Assembly: GCA_951799425.1 (NCBI GenBank)
Contig: OX637409.1
Span: 20,818,460-20,882,459, forward strand
Reading direction: 5' to 3'
DNA: 64,000 nucleotides
DNA from: Ilex aquifolium
Taxonomy: Eukaryota; Streptophyta; Magnoliopsida; Aquifoliales; Aquifoliaceae
Below the pieces are notes generated by a model, which saw only the letters and a program-made list of their open reading frames with translations, was not told the origin of the DNA and did not search any database. The translations under genes were made by a program, and so were the position numbers. Positions 10,166 to 22,128 of this stretch are shown piece after piece (the stretch's first letter is position 1; each line of letters opens with the position of its first letter).

Positions 10166-11330
10166 TTTAGTCATTTTTCAAGAAAATGCACTTAAGGTCA
10201 AATAAATTTTCTTAATGTAATTTAGCTCAATTAAGTCTAATTTTTTTTGCTGATTTCAAAATCTTCTTTTTTTTTAAAAATTTTGGAACTTAGTGGCCTT
10301 GAATTTTATGGGCCGAAGAATGGGCCCAACCTAATCAATTCGCGGAATTCAATTCTCTTATCCAACCCAAACCCATGATCAAACATGCCCTTAGTTAAAA
10401 AACATATTTAACAAAATCTTATATATTGCTAGTTTAAAAACAGAAAGATCATTTTATTAATTTTAAAAAAATAAAAAATAATGAGCCTTCTGCCCCATGG
10501 TTTAGGCATGAGCCATGAAAATTGTCCAAGTGTGAAGCCTAAGCTGGGGAATGGTCCATCCTTGTTTGGGGAATAGTATAAAACATGGTTTGACATTGAG
10601 AAAATGAAATCAAGATGACTTCCTAATAGAGATCAAGAACTGCATTCGTCAGCCGAATAAATAAGAGATTCCTCGTTCGATCACTCATTTGATCAGACCG
10701 CTCTTAGAAACATAAAATAAAATCAAACTCTCATATTTCGGAACCCAACTCTAATTACTTTTTTTGTAAATGAGGTGAGGTACTTCTTTTGGTTTGAATA
10801 GGGATCGCCCTTTTTTTGGTTGAAGTAGTCACAACTTCGGTGTGTTCAATTCATGTTCGAAATTCATTTGGGTTTTTTACTTGGATAAAAAATAATACAT
10901 TTGGCCAACCATAAAATGCGGGTCAATTTAATTTCAAGTTGCACTACAATGAATAAGGTGATAATTTATTTGTTTTACTTTTTTTTCGGGTTTTATGTTG
11001 CGAGTTTAAGTTGTTTAGTGGCTGTTTGGATAAATATGATACTTTTTGTCGAATTAAAGAGTAATTTTGATCTAACAAACAATAAGTTTATAAAACAAAA
11101 TTATTTTGTTCTAACAAGGAGATAAAAAAATGTCAATCCCATAGGTATTATTATTGTTAAGGTAATTTTTTTCCACTAATAAAGGGGTTTATTACCATCA
11201 AGGGACCTTTATATTATTTTATAAACATAAGGGGTCACCGTGTTATTTGAGTATAACTCGGGGCCTCAGTGTAATTTTCGTTCAAAACGATGCGTTTTAT
11301 CTGGGATGGTGATGATTTACAAACTAAGGG
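10166..11330. other. Upstream region of the uL18 gene
   Basis: No coding exon recognised. From 10426 onward the sequence is co-linear with 58213 onward in block 2 (for example ATGAGCCATGAAAATTGTCCA in both). The last bases before the gene are a TC-rich run (11333-11346), a common plant initiator-type feature. No TATA box is obvious. Confidence 0.6.
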
Positions 11331-11346
11331 GTTCTCTCTCTCTCTC

Positions 11347-14300
11347 ATGGTTTCCAGAATTTCTAAAGCTATTGCGCATTTGCTCTTGAAAGAATGGTGA
11401 GTAAGATTCAGTTTTTAATTTCTCGTGAATATATCTGTGTGTATGTCTGTCGTGTTCGTGTATAGATGTTATGAAGCTACATATTTTGCTTGGTTTTTGG
11501 TTGATTGGTGGATAAATGCGAAGGTTGGCTTAGTTTACACAATTGGGTGTATGAACTACAAGCTAAACCATCTGGGAAAGTGATTCTTTTCATCTATGAT
11601 TATGGGTTCTGGGTAGAAATCGATATGAATTTTCATTTCATTTTTTATATTGTTTAGTACTTTCTTAGCTTTTCAATTTTTTTGTTCCTCCCGTGTCAAA
11701 TTTTGTTAATATGTCTCTGAAGAATGATGTTATCTTTTTTATTATTGTTGAAATTTCTTGTCTTGCTTTGTTGGTGTCAAGGTAATAGTAATGGACAAGC
11801 TTTGGGGAAGACTTATTTTAATTTATTGCCTCAGCCAATTCAACTTGATTTTTCATTACTCCATCACATCCCGGTTGCTGAGTAACCAATTTCACCAATA
11901 GGTCCAGGCTCGTTTCGTTTCATGGATTTAGGGAAGGAAAGGAAAAGAAAACTCGTAGGAATTCATTGATTCTTGTTTGTTTGCTATGGAAATGATAAGG
12001 AGAGAAAGCATCAGGGCAAACGGAAGAATTTTTTAATTCATCTTGTAATTTTTCTTTTCCTTGTCATAATCCCCACCTAAGTTAAGAAAATTGTGATTTT
12101 TTTGATTTGGAGAGAAAGTATTAGTAAATTCTTCTTTCTGCTACTTCCTCCTCAGCCTTTTCCCATTCCTTTATTGTGAACAAAATGTAGTGGTGGTGAA
12201 TAAGCAGTTGAGAACTACTTATTATGCCAATCCGATATATTTGCAGAATATATTTGTTGATATGCTCAGAAGTACCGTCTCAATCAGCTCATTTTGTGCA
12301 ACTAGTTTAAATAGCTAGAGAGCATAAAAAGAAGTGCTTAGCTATACGAGAGGAGGGGGTCATCAAGGCACAGGGAGAAGTCTGTTTCTCATGAGGTCCA
12401 GGCTTAGCTAATAAATAAAGATGGACTAGGAGATGGGAACCATCGGATGGTGTACTATAGCCTGGCTTTAGCTTTTAGTTTTGACATTTGCCTCAATTAC
12501 TAAGCAGTCAAAGTGAATAGATATATACCAAAACTTATCATATCCTAATCCAGTGTTTGGTAGCTTGATAGTCCTATGATTTCTTGTTTCACGCAGCCTT
12601 ATTCCTATTGGGTATTGACTACTTTGGATATGGCAAACCCCTCCTTCTTAGTTGAATGACAAACTGCATCTGAAGCATGCCTTGTTGACTCTCTTCCGGA
12701 TCAAAACGAGGTTCTAAGAACTTAATTTCTTTAAGGGTAAAAGGCGCCAATAGTCCCTAAAGTTTAGCACTTTTGCACTTTCGTCCCTAAACTTCTAATT
12801 TCGTCAATTTCGTCCTTAATGTTTACACATTGGCCCACTTTGGTCCTTACTCCTAATTTCCGTCCAAAAAATTAACGGAAAATGTCATGTGCCAAGCACA
12901 TGAGGGTATTAAGGGACATTTTAATCATTATACTCTCAAAACTTTGGGCATACATCTAAAAATAAAATAGTCTCACAAAAAGAAAAAAAAATATTGTCCT
13001 CTTTCTTCTCCAACCCATCTCTCTCTTTTTCAACCCATTTTTTTTTTCTCTCTCTCTCTCCAGCCAGCGACCACCCCATCTCTCTCTGCGCAAAACTCCA
13101 CAGTTGGAATCGAGCTCCACCATCCACCACCGCTGGAATCGAGCGCCACCACCCACTACCGCTGGAATCAAGCTGCACCATCCACCACCACTGGAATCAA
13201 GCGCCACCACCCACCACCGCTGGAATCGAGCTCCACCATACACCACCGTTGGAATCAAACGCCACCACCCACTATTGTTGGAATCGATCGCCACCGCTGA
13301 AATCCATCTCCTCTCTCTCTCTCTCTCTTCTCTTCTCTCTCTTTGCACTCTTACATTCTTGACGCCTCACACACAAATACGGCACACACAATCAAGCTGC
13401 ACCCTATAGTTTCGATTTCGATTTTGAATTCAAACTTGATTTCAAAAGAATTGGAGCTTGATTGCCCATGGAGGTCTTGAAAAATCCAGTTCTGAATCCA
13501 TGTGGGTGTATGTGACTGTGGGTTTGTGTTGTGGATATGTATTTGTGGGTTTGTATTGTGGATGTATATTTGTGGTTTTTGTGTTGGGTTTGAGGGTGGA
13601 GACGCAGTAACGAGAGAGGAGAGAGCAGAGAGGGAGATGTGTTGGGTTTGGGGTGGAGACGCAATAACGAGAGACAAGAGAAGGGGATGTGTTGGGTTTT
13701 GGGGGTGGAGACACAGTAAAGAGAGAGAGAGAGATGTCTGTGTGAGGAAGAGAGAACTCAGATGGATTTATGATTGTGTGAGGAGAGAGAAGAGAAAAGA
13801 AGAAGAAGGTGGGTGTTTGGGTCCAAGAATAATTGTGTCTGGATGTATAAATAGTTGTAAAATACCAAAAATGTCCCTTAATACCCTCATGTGCTTGGCA
13901 CATGATATTTTCTGTTAGTTTTTTGGACGGAAGTTAGGGGTAAGGACCAAAGTGGGTCAATGTGTAAACATTGAGAATAAAATTGACAAAATTAGAAGTT
14001 TAGGGACGAAAGTGCAATAAGTGTCAAACCTTAGGGACTATTGGTGCCTTTTACCCTTTCTTTAATCATTTTTTTTGGGAGTATCATTATGTTACAGGAG
14101 TATGTGTGACCTTAATCAGTTAAAACAAAAAAATTCAATAAAATTTTTTTGGTAAATGAAAAAATTTTATGAGGGCACTTTTTGGTAAATGAAAATTTTT
14201 GTTTCGACAAAGGCCATTAGCGGTCCTAAGGGTATGCTCAAACACTTGCTTATTCAAATCAAAAACACAATATACTTCAAAACAACTAAATCAAATTCCC

Positions 14301-17300
14301 ACACAACCTGAGTGAGTAAGACTACTAAAAAGGTTTCTTTCCTGGCTTGCTCTTTGATTCAACTGGATGTGTCATAATTGCTTGAAGTTGGTTGTGGCAG
14401 GTAAGATTGCTGGTTTCTGGATGCTTAAGTAGCTAGAGGTTTTGCAAACGAAAAGCTGAGGAGATTCACAAGATTACCTCACATAAAAGGTTTGAGGTAC
14501 ATGCTTTATGCTATTTTGGTTTCTCATTTTTCTTCCTCCTTGATTGATCCATGTAAATTTCGGATGAAAAGTTTGTTTTGGAATTAGCTTTATGGCGAAG
14601 TATTCTTTATGTTGTTTCTTTTTCCTATTCTTAAAGCACACTAGCTTTGTTTTATGAATATTATTTTACCAAATACTTCAAGCACCATGTCTGTAATATG
14701 TTTTTGGCTAGAGTACCTGCGCGTGTGGTAATTGATTAATATTGTACCTGCTTCTCAGATTGGGCCACGGTCAACTTGGACTGATTTTCTATTGTAGTAT
14801 TTTCTTAAACATCCAGTGCTCGAGAAAGAATGTGTTTCCTGATCACCAGCTGTTAGGTTGAGTGAATCTCTTGAGTTTCTCACCCCTAAAGGTGAAAGGT
14901 GGAGGGTTGTTCAACTTGCAGATTGGATTTGGTTGTATAAATGATCAAAATATTGTTTCGAAATAGTTGAAATGTCCGAAACGTTTCTGTTTCCAAGGAG
15001 GCCGAAACGAATCAATGATGAAATCGAAATTCTAATATTTCGAGGTATTCCATATTGTTTCATGATTTTTTATAATATTTTAATGCATTTGCACAATTAT
15101 TTTGGAATGTTTCAAGGTATTTTTAAGATACTTTGATATATTTCGATCAATGTTTTAGAAAAATAATTCTTAAATTTTTTATTTTTTAATTATGTTTCCA
15201 AAACTGGTCGAAACGTTTCCGAAACACGTCGAAACGTTTTTGTTTTCTAGGTGACCGAAACAATACACCGAAACGAAATTTTGATCCTTGGACTTGTATT
15301 TGTACTCTTTTTCTAAGAAGACATCCTTTTACTGACTGATGGAAGTTTAAATTGTATATACCAGAAATCAGCCTCCTTTTTCGTATTAGACTAGGAGGGA
15401 TTGAGCTTGTTGTTTACAAAATAATAAGAAAAATATTTAGGAATAGTTGTTTCCTTGTTAGAGAATAAAGCTAGAGTGTAGAAATATAGAAAAATAATGA
15501 GAAGTGCATCTATGGTAAATGTCCCGATGTAAAACAACAGTTTTTGAAAATTGGGTTTGCCCCTTCAAAACAACTCTCTTAGCAACTTATGATTTAAAGC
15601 CTCTGTTGCCATGAAGGTCCTTTATTGCAATGTCATGCTTATACAGTCTGCACAGAAGGAATGTGTTGATGTTGATGTTTCTGTAGATGTTAGTGGTTTT
15701 TCTTTTTATCCAAATGGCTTACCATTGAAGCATAATACTGCTACAATGAATTAATTTATTTCTTTTCAAAGTTTATCCTAACAGAGTGATTTCTATGATA
15801 ACATAGAAGCATGTATTCTAAGTCAGTTGTGTTTGATGTGCATTAATCTTTCCTCAGTCTTCTCCTGAGAGAAGATCTTATTACTAATTGCATTATTTTT
15901 TGGGGTTTTCCTTGTAAAAAACAAAACAAGAGGAATAAGAATGAATTTTTTGGGTTTTTAGATTATATATCCTGGAAATTAAGTGTTATCATGTTTCTTA
16001 ATGTTGTTACCACAACTTATATAGCTGAGGGATCAACATTGTCAAATATCTTTGATATAGAGAGTCTCTGTCACCCCTGCACCACCTTTCAACCTCTCCC
16101 TCCCGTCTCTGAGATCCATCCACTGCCTCCTCTACCATCTCCACGCTCATTCCATGCTCCTCTACTAACATCCTCGTACCTCTTCTCATATATATGCTCT
16201 ATTGTTCCTCTGTTCCTTCCTTCTGCTCTTACCCTGCCCTTGTACCTCTTCTCATATTTAAGGTCTCTGGTTACTTTGGTGTTGTTATCCATCAGTACTT
16301 TCAAAAACCAGATTGTTGATTTGGCTGGGACCTGGCTCAAACTACGGCCTAATCATACAACTTAACTGTTCAGGTTCAAAAGATGTTCTTTAGTTTGGAA
16401 CTTGTTCAAAAGGGTGGCACACTCATTCACCACAAGAAGAACATCATGGTTTTATGAAACCTGGTAATGTTTGTTACATATTATGCTCAAAAGGCCTGCA
16501 TAGGGGCTTTTCAGTTCTCAAAGGTGATGTTTGAAAGTTTGAACTCCTCCTCCCATCCTCTATTCGAGTGAGCCAATGCATGTGCTCAGCTCAATCTAGT
16601 CTCTGGGATCCTCTTTTCTTACTTTTCAAAAAACAGTCGTTTAATATGTCATTCTTTACTTCCGTGCTTGTTATGCCCTCGTGTAATCAAGATGGGTGGA
16701 AAACTGATCTGATGGTCATTGTGATGTTCCAAAATTGTTTGCTAGCCTTGTAGAAACTCTCCCCTGAGCAAGCAGATCATAAAATATATCCTCAGGACAT
16801 GGAGCATTTAACCCAGAGTAGGAGAAAACTATCATTTCTAGATTTTGAGGAAATCACTTCAATATTTGTGTCTCTAATAAATTCAACTAGCCAAGACAGC
16901 TCAAATACTTTGGTTGTTTACGTGGGGTTATGGTGCCAGCTATTTGTAGAAGCATTTTTTTTCACTGGTGAAAGGTTACCTAAGTAGAGACCTAAGAGTA
17001 GCTAAATGGTTAGAGGTGGATCTCCAGTTATTGGTGCTTAGTTGGGAATAAAGCATGGTCCTTTTTGAAGTGGATTTTTCAACATCAACCTAGTTGCTAT
17101 AAGCACATATTCTCTCTTTATATTAATGACTCCAGATAATTGAATAAGTTTAAGGTAATCCCGTGGAGGTTGTAGATACAACTGAGATAAGAGGGCTTTA
17201 GAAATGTACATCTTGTAAAGGGTGGAAGACACTGAAGATTTCTCTCTGTCCTTGATTTTGGCTGATAAGGATGTATGGTTGAGTTTGGGATCTAGAATAA

Positions 17301-18122
17301 GCTTTACAAAGTGGGATTCCGTGTAGAAACTATAGTGCGGATAATGGAAGTAGTGATAACAATAAAAATTATTGAGAAACCCAAGGGGAAAATCAGATAG
17401 CAAAATCTAGAATATCAGAAAGTCAATGCATGTGTTGAAATGTCAGGAGTTACTAAACTGTATGCGATAAATTTGGCATTCTTCTTTTACATGAAAATGT
17501 TGGGAGTAATTTCTGAAGTTTGGCGAGAGCCTTGTGCACCAGGTTTTACCTTTTTTTTTAGGAGCAGATTATTCTTTGCAATTACAATTACCTCTTAAAT
17601 ATCAGATTAGATGCGAGCCTGGCCTTCAGTCCATGCTTATGGCTGACATAGGTAGAAGACAGACACATGTTTTCATTTTTTCTCTTGCCCATTTTGTTTA
17701 TTACCATTAAATTTGATTAATTGCTTCTCTAAAGGATGACGGTCTTGAAGAGGTACGTGCTAAGGTTGTTTATCTCATTGAAGTACATTACTGCAAACGT
17801 GGTAGACAGAAACAATGGACGGATTGTTGCAACAGCATCAACAGTTGAACATGCACTCAAGAGCTCACTTGAGTGTGGCCGGTCTTGCAATGCAAAGGCA
17901 GCAGCAGTCGTGGGAGAAGTGTTGGCAATGCGACTGAAGGTGGAGGGTCTTGATCAAGGTCAGGGAAGAGGGATCCATGCTGATGTGAACAAGGAGATTG
18001 CAAAGAAAGGTTTCAGGAACCAAACAAAGATTTGGGCCATTGTAAACGCCCTTAAGAACAATGGAGTCAAACTCAATCTTGATGACGATGACAATGGTGC
18101 TTCTCGTCCAACCTTTCAATGA
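11347..18122 (+). CDS. uL18 (L18p/L5e) family ribosomal protein, organellar-type, three exons
   Basis: The exons are 11347-11396, 11789-11881 and 17735-18122, joining in frame (TG|T, then GA|G) to give about 176 residues. Exon 1 (MVSRISKAIAHLLLKE) is basic and amphipathic, like a mitochondrial leader. Exon 3 begins MTVLKRYVLRLFISLKYITA and contains SCNAKAAAVVGEVLAMR, DVNKEIAKKGFRNQTK and KIWAIVNALKNNGV, the uL18 fold, ending in an acidic DDDDNG tail. Proteins of this family sit with 5S rRNA in the large ribosomal subunit; this plant subfamily is usually assigned to organelles, which is inference here. Donors are GTGAGT and GTAACC; acceptors AATAG and CTAAAG. Intron 2 is 5853 bases and carries a Mutator-type element. 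A broken copy is in block 2 (58764-60993). The uL18 identity is firm; exons 1-2 rest on phase agreement and conservation. Confidence 0.8.
12735..14056. mobile_element. Mutator-type non-autonomous element in uL18 intron 2
   Basis: The terminal inverted repeats are about 190 bp, starting GGGTAAAAGGCGCCAATAGT and ending with its complement. Perfect 9-bp target duplications TTTCTTTAA lie at 12726-12734 and 14057-14065. Block 2 has a single TTTCTTTAA at 60156-60164 with no insert, confirming a unit insertion after the duplication. The interior has no transposase. It holds a (T/C)CACC-rich minisatellite (13104-13290), CT runs, and GTGTTGGGTTT...GGTGGAGACGCA repeats (13580-13720). Confidence 0.9.
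13104..13292 (+). repeat. Minisatellite of about 28-30 bp
   Basis: Seven or so units of the pattern TGGAATC(G/A)AGC(T/G)CCACCA(T/C)CCACC follow one another. The match to no protein family and the location inside a Mutator-type element argue against coding, although all frames stay open for about 100 codons. Confidence 0.8.
14943..15287. mobile_element. MITE with GATCAAAAT ends (PIF-like family)
   Basis: The 345-base palindromic element begins GATCAAAATATTGTTTCG and ends CGAAACGAAATTTTGATCC, with many internal TTTCGAAAC/GAAACG motifs. It is the same family as 43448-43785, where a TTA target duplication is visible. Here the left-end duplication is not clear. Confidence 0.65.
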
Positions 18123-18440
18123 ATGTTATTTGCCCCTCCCTCCGCCAACCAAAAGAAGGAAATTGTAACATGATTTCTTCCACCAAAATTGAAGATAGTT
18201 TGTTATAATCATCAGAAACTCATGTGAAAGACTTGTATATGATAAGAAATTGAAATCCAGTGGTACTGTTTCTTAGTAATGAGAGTAGAAGGCAACAGTT
18301 TGGGAACTTTCAACTTCATTATTCTGATTTACTGCTATGAGTTTGGCTTATTATCCTGTGCTTTAAAACGACAACAATAGATTTATCTACATTTTGCATA
18401 AAAATTCCAAATGTTTATACTTTTTCTAATTCCCTTTAAA
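18123..18440 (+). other. uL18 3' untranslated region and spacer
   Basis: Starts TGA then ATGTTATTTGCCCCTCCC; closely matched by 60994-61313 in block 2. No unique poly(A) signal can be fixed. AATTGTAACATGATTTC and GTAATGAGAGTAG are conserved in both copies. Confidence 0.55.
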
Positions 18441-18446
18441 TTCCAG

Positions 18447-18890
18447 ATACTAATCTTCTGAGTAGAGCTGAACAGCTAGAGATGGTGAATGTTGTTCACC
18501 ATGTCAATGCAGAACCAGGTTGGTGGTGGCTTGTAGTTCATATGAGGTGCAACATATCTAAGATTACTGTAGTCTCTAAACACTCCCAATCTAAAATATC
18601 AGCTCACTTACTCCTTTTGATAAAACCAACATCAATATTTGTCACCAAACAGGTATATATATACACACACGCGCACATCTAAGTCTTTCTAAACACAGTA
18701 GTGACGAGAGTTTTATTCAATGGACTATTTTTTTATATAGATGCACAGTTGTGTATATACGAGTGTTCATCAGTCCAACTTGTGGTTTTGTGATGACAAA
18801 TGACACTTCCAGCGGGACAAAGCTGCTTCTCAAATTTACTACCGATGGTGTGAGTAACAAGAGCACTGCTGACTTATAAAAGAAAGGGAT
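18447..18890 (+). pseudogene. Two-exon fragment of an unrecognised gene, frameshifted copy
   Basis: A possible exon, 18447-18546 (acceptor TTCCAG, donor GAG|GTGCAAC), encodes NLLSRAEQLEMVNVVHHVNA and EPGWWWLVVHM. A second starts at 18741 after TTTTATATAG. In block 2 the same two exons join in phase and stay open to a stop (61320-61419 and 61619-61766). Here the second exon lacks about ten bases (GGCCATGATG in the other copy) and has one extra base, so the frame is lost. I do not recognise the protein. Its 5' part is not visible between the uL18 stop and the first exon. Confidence 0.4.
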
Positions 18891-18899
18891 GGTTATTTT

Positions 18900-19772
18900 C
18901 AAAAAATCATAGGGGATAAAGGGTTACATGTTCAATCCATTGGGGGTCAAATTGAAATTTGTCTCATTTTATTATTTTTATTAATTAACAGTGCCGAGAG
19001 TGAGATTAATTTTGTTGGAATTTGACTTAAACTCTTTAATTGTCATGAAAGAGAGTTTGTTGGACAATCAATATGAGAATTCTATATGGAATAAGATTAT
19101 ATTGGAAGAGTTTTAATATTTTGGTATATTAGATATGTGATATGAAACATAAATATCGAGTTGTATCTGAATAGATTTAGGTTACAATATTTTATCCCTA
19201 TAAATAGGGATGTGTATTATGTAATCAGTTATCAAATGACCAGTTTTCCTGTGAATAATATATCATAGATTTTTGGTCCGTAGATGTAGGTACTGTATAC
19301 AAAGGTGAGTATGCTATATTAAACCATGTTATATTTTTGTGTTATATTTTTATTGGTTTTTTATCTTCGAACGACTATTACTTGTGTTAATTATCCACCG
19401 TGCAAAACCAACAAATTTGATGATAGAAAACTTGAGAGGATAGATTGGGAGACATGCAGTGTAGAAAATGAAAACTAGATTTATCTTTTTTTGGTAGGTA
19501 ATTAGGTTCACTTCTTTTTATTGACAGAAATAATTTTATTAATAAAATTTCTGGATGATATAATAAAACTCGATACAAACTTAAAATATTAATTTTTTTT
19601 TTTGTTCAATGATCAAAAGTGTTTGAATCAGTTTATACGCACCACCCTCAACTAATTTCCTCTTTAATTCAGTTAAACATCATCCATATTAAGACTAAAA
19701 TATTCCTGAGGGATAACAACCTGACCGCAAGAGTTGTCAATATTCAAAAGTCTGAACATTTGAATTTACATT
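18900..19772. other. Noncoding, AT-rich spacer of block 1
   Basis: Positions 18900-18960 and 19410-19770 match 61800-61860 and 61985-62330 in block 2. The intervening 18965-19400 is private to this copy (roughly 430 bases, ending GTGTTAATTATCCACCG) and could be an insertion of unknown type. No gene recognised. Confidence 0.5.
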
Positions 19773-20029
19773 TTATTTTTAGGGAGAATTACACCCACAC
19801 CCCCTGAAGTTTGTCACTTAATCACTTAGACCTCTGACATTTGAAATATTACACACAGACCCCCTGAGGTTTATACGCACGTAACACTTAGACCCCTGCT
19901 GTAAATATATTCATTAATAAATTACACCCAGACCTCCTAAAGTTTATAAATATATATTACTTAGACCCATTAAGTTAAAATATTATATTTAGACAAAAAA
20001 TATTTCAATTAAAGATAAAATATCAAATA

Positions 20030-20604
20030 CTAGTTATTACTTGTGCCTGAAGGCACAGAGTAATAAAAAATGGTAAACAATAAACATATTTGTATTTATA
20101 TCCAAAATCAAATCAGAAACATAGAGGAGAGATAATTGAATTTAAGCATCAGTTGTAGTGGAGGTGAGAGGTGGTGGTGGTAGGAGACGGTGATGGTTGT
20201 GGTGGTGGTGGTGGTGGTGGGGACAGTGGCGGCGGCGGTGGTGATGGCAGTGGTGGTGGTGGCGGCGGCGACGTCGACAGTGGTGGTGGTGGCAGTAGCG
20301 AGGGCGGTGGTGGTGGTAGAGGTAGTGGTGGTGGGGGTGGTAGTGGTAGAGGTAGTAGTGGAGCGGTTTTAAACACTATTTTTTTTTTTTTTAAGTACTT
20401 ATGAGAAATAATTTCTAGAAGTACTTTTAAAAAGTCACTCCAAACACACCCTTAGGGGCCTATTTTTCTTATTAAATTTAGGATGTTAATATTAGCCGTT
20501 AGATTAACTTTAAAGTAAAATTTAAAGCGATCTCAACCGCGAAAAGTAAAAGTCATTTTGTTTATCTTTTGAAATTTGAATTGTAAGCTACTTTATTATA
20601 TAAA
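20030..20604 (-). mobile_element. Non-autonomous Helitron, unit 1 of a tandem pair
   Basis: On the minus strand the 3' end reads TGTGCC-TTCA-GGCACA (a perfect hairpin), then AGTAATAACTAG and a host T. This is the classical Helitron terminus: a hairpin about ten bases before CTAG. The 5' end (TTTATATAATAAAGTAGC) abuts the next unit. The interior is dominated by GGT/GGC trinucleotide repeats (20165-20360). No Rep/helicase coding sequence. Confidence 0.78.
20160..20365 (+). repeat. GGT/GGC trinucleotide array
   Basis: Imperfect GGTGGT, GGCGGC and GGTAGT array. Poly-Gly/Val readings in all plus-strand frames and poly-Pro on the minus strand are low-complexity artefacts. Confidence 0.85.
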
Positions 20605-21255
20605 TAGTTATTGTCTGTGCCTGAATGCACAGAATAATAAAAAATGGTAAACAATAAACATATTTGTATTCATATCTAATATCAAATCACAAACATAGAG
20701 GAGAGATAAATGAATTTAAGCATCTGTTGTAGTGAGGGTGAGAAATGGTGGTGGTAGAAGACAGTGATGGTTGTGGTAGGTGACAATGACTGTGGTGGCG
20801 GCGGCGACGACAACGATGGTGGTGGTGGCGCGACGGCGGCGACGATGGTGATGGCGGTAGAGGTGGGGGGGCGGTGGTTGTGGTGGCGGTGGTGGTGGTG
20901 GCAACGATGACGGTGGTGGTGGCGACGACGACAGTAGTGGGGGTAGGAGTGGTAGAGGTAGTGGTAGGGCGGTTTCAAATATTATTATTTTTTTTAAAGT
21001 ACTTATGATAAATAATTTCTAGAAGTACTTTTAAAAAATCAATCCAAACACATGATAAATAATTTCTAGAAGTACTTTTAAAAAATCAATCCAAACACAC
21101 CCTTAGGGGCCTATTTTTCCTATTAAATTTAGGATGTTAATATTAACCGTTAGATTAACTTTAAAGTAAAATTTAAAGCGATCTCAACCGCGAATAGCAA
21201 AAGTCATTTTGTTTATCTTTTGAGATTTGAATTGTAAGCTACTTTATTATATAGA
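20605..21255 (-). mobile_element. Non-autonomous Helitron, unit 2 of a tandem pair
   Basis: On the minus strand it starts A|TCTATATAATAAAGTAGC (21255 leftward), the TC start with host A expected for a Helitron. It ends with the TGTGCATTCAGGCACA hairpin then GACAATAACTA, directly abutting unit 1. It shares GATTTGAATTGTAAGCTAC, CGATCTCAACCGCGAA and AATGGTAAACAATAAACATA with unit 1. A 56-base internal duplication lies at about 21003-21108, and the GTG/GCG microsatellite is at 20735-20965. Confidence 0.75.
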
Positions 21256-22128
21256 TTTTAAAGTTTACAATTAAAATTCATGTTCTATTGAATCTTTTAT
21301 TGAAATAAATTCAAAACTAAATATTCAATTTTTTTCTTAAAAAATCGTGATTAGTATACAATTATATTGTCTATTGAAATTTAATTTGGTCGTTTAAACA
21401 ACCAAATTAAAATACCAAACTATTTCAATTAAAGCTAAAAGATATTGTGTCCATTACAATTTGATCCCTTATTTAATTTTTTAGTTTTATTTTAATAGAT
21501 AGTATAATTATATACTAACTATGATTTTTTTTAAAAACATTAGATTTTTATTTTTGATTTTATTTCAATAAATAACATAATAGAACATGAATTTTAGATG
21601 TAAAATTTATGTTCTATTATGAATGACTTCGACCTCTTGTTTGATTTTTTAGTTTTATTCCAGTAGATAGTATAATTGTATATTAATTACGATTTTTTAA
21701 GAAAAAAATAAATTTTTATTTTTATTTTTATTTCAATAAATGACACAATAGAATATGAATTTTGGTTGTAAAATTTAAAATATTTGATATTATATCTTTG
21801 ATTAGAGTATTTTTTATCTAAATATAATATTTTAAACTTAAGGAGTCTAAGTATTATATACCTACAAACTTCAAGGGGGTCTAAGTATAATTTATTAATT
21901 GATATATTTACAGCAGGGGTCTAAGTGTTATGCGCGTACAAACCTCAGGATGTCTGTATGTAGTATTTTAAATGTCAGGGGGTCTGAGTAATTAAGTGAC
22001 AAATCTCAGAGGACTTGGGTATAATTCTCCCTTATTTTTATTACTATTTAAACTACCATTGATGTTAAAAAATAATATTAATTTTGGTAGAGCTTGATTG
22101 TACCCACGTGTACAACATGAGAAACTAT

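Larger units (their letters stand above)
11882..17734 (+). other. uL18 intron 2
   Basis: This 5.85-kb intron starts GTAACC and ends TTCTCTAAAG. It contains a 1322-bp Mutator-type element (12735-14056) and a PIF-like MITE (14943-15287). Both sides of the Mutator insertion, 11900-12734 and 14057-14810, are conserved in block 2 (59310-60895). The part from about 14811 to exon 3 is absent there. Confidence 0.7.
19782..22031. mobile_element. Mutator-type MITE (copy B) split by a Helitron pair
   Basis: The ends are GGGAGAATTACACCC and GGTATAATTCTCCC, with a perfect 9-bp target duplication TTATTTTTA (19773-19781 and 22032-22040). Without the Helitron insert (20030-21255) the element is about 1.02 kb, matching copy A. 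The arms carry the same AAGTGACAAA, TGTTATGCGCGTAC and TTCATGTTCTATT segments. Absent from the equivalent place in block 2. Confidence 0.88.

Noticed and set aside
12936..13918. Overlapping open frames of 80-150 codons on both strands
   Set aside because: All lie in the minisatellite and CT-rich interior of a Mutator-type element; several frames are open at once, as expected for repeats without stops.
20149..20404. Long open frames giving poly-Gly, poly-Val or poly-Pro proteins
   Set aside because: They are translations of a trinucleotide array inside non-autonomous Helitrons, open on both strands, with no protein family.
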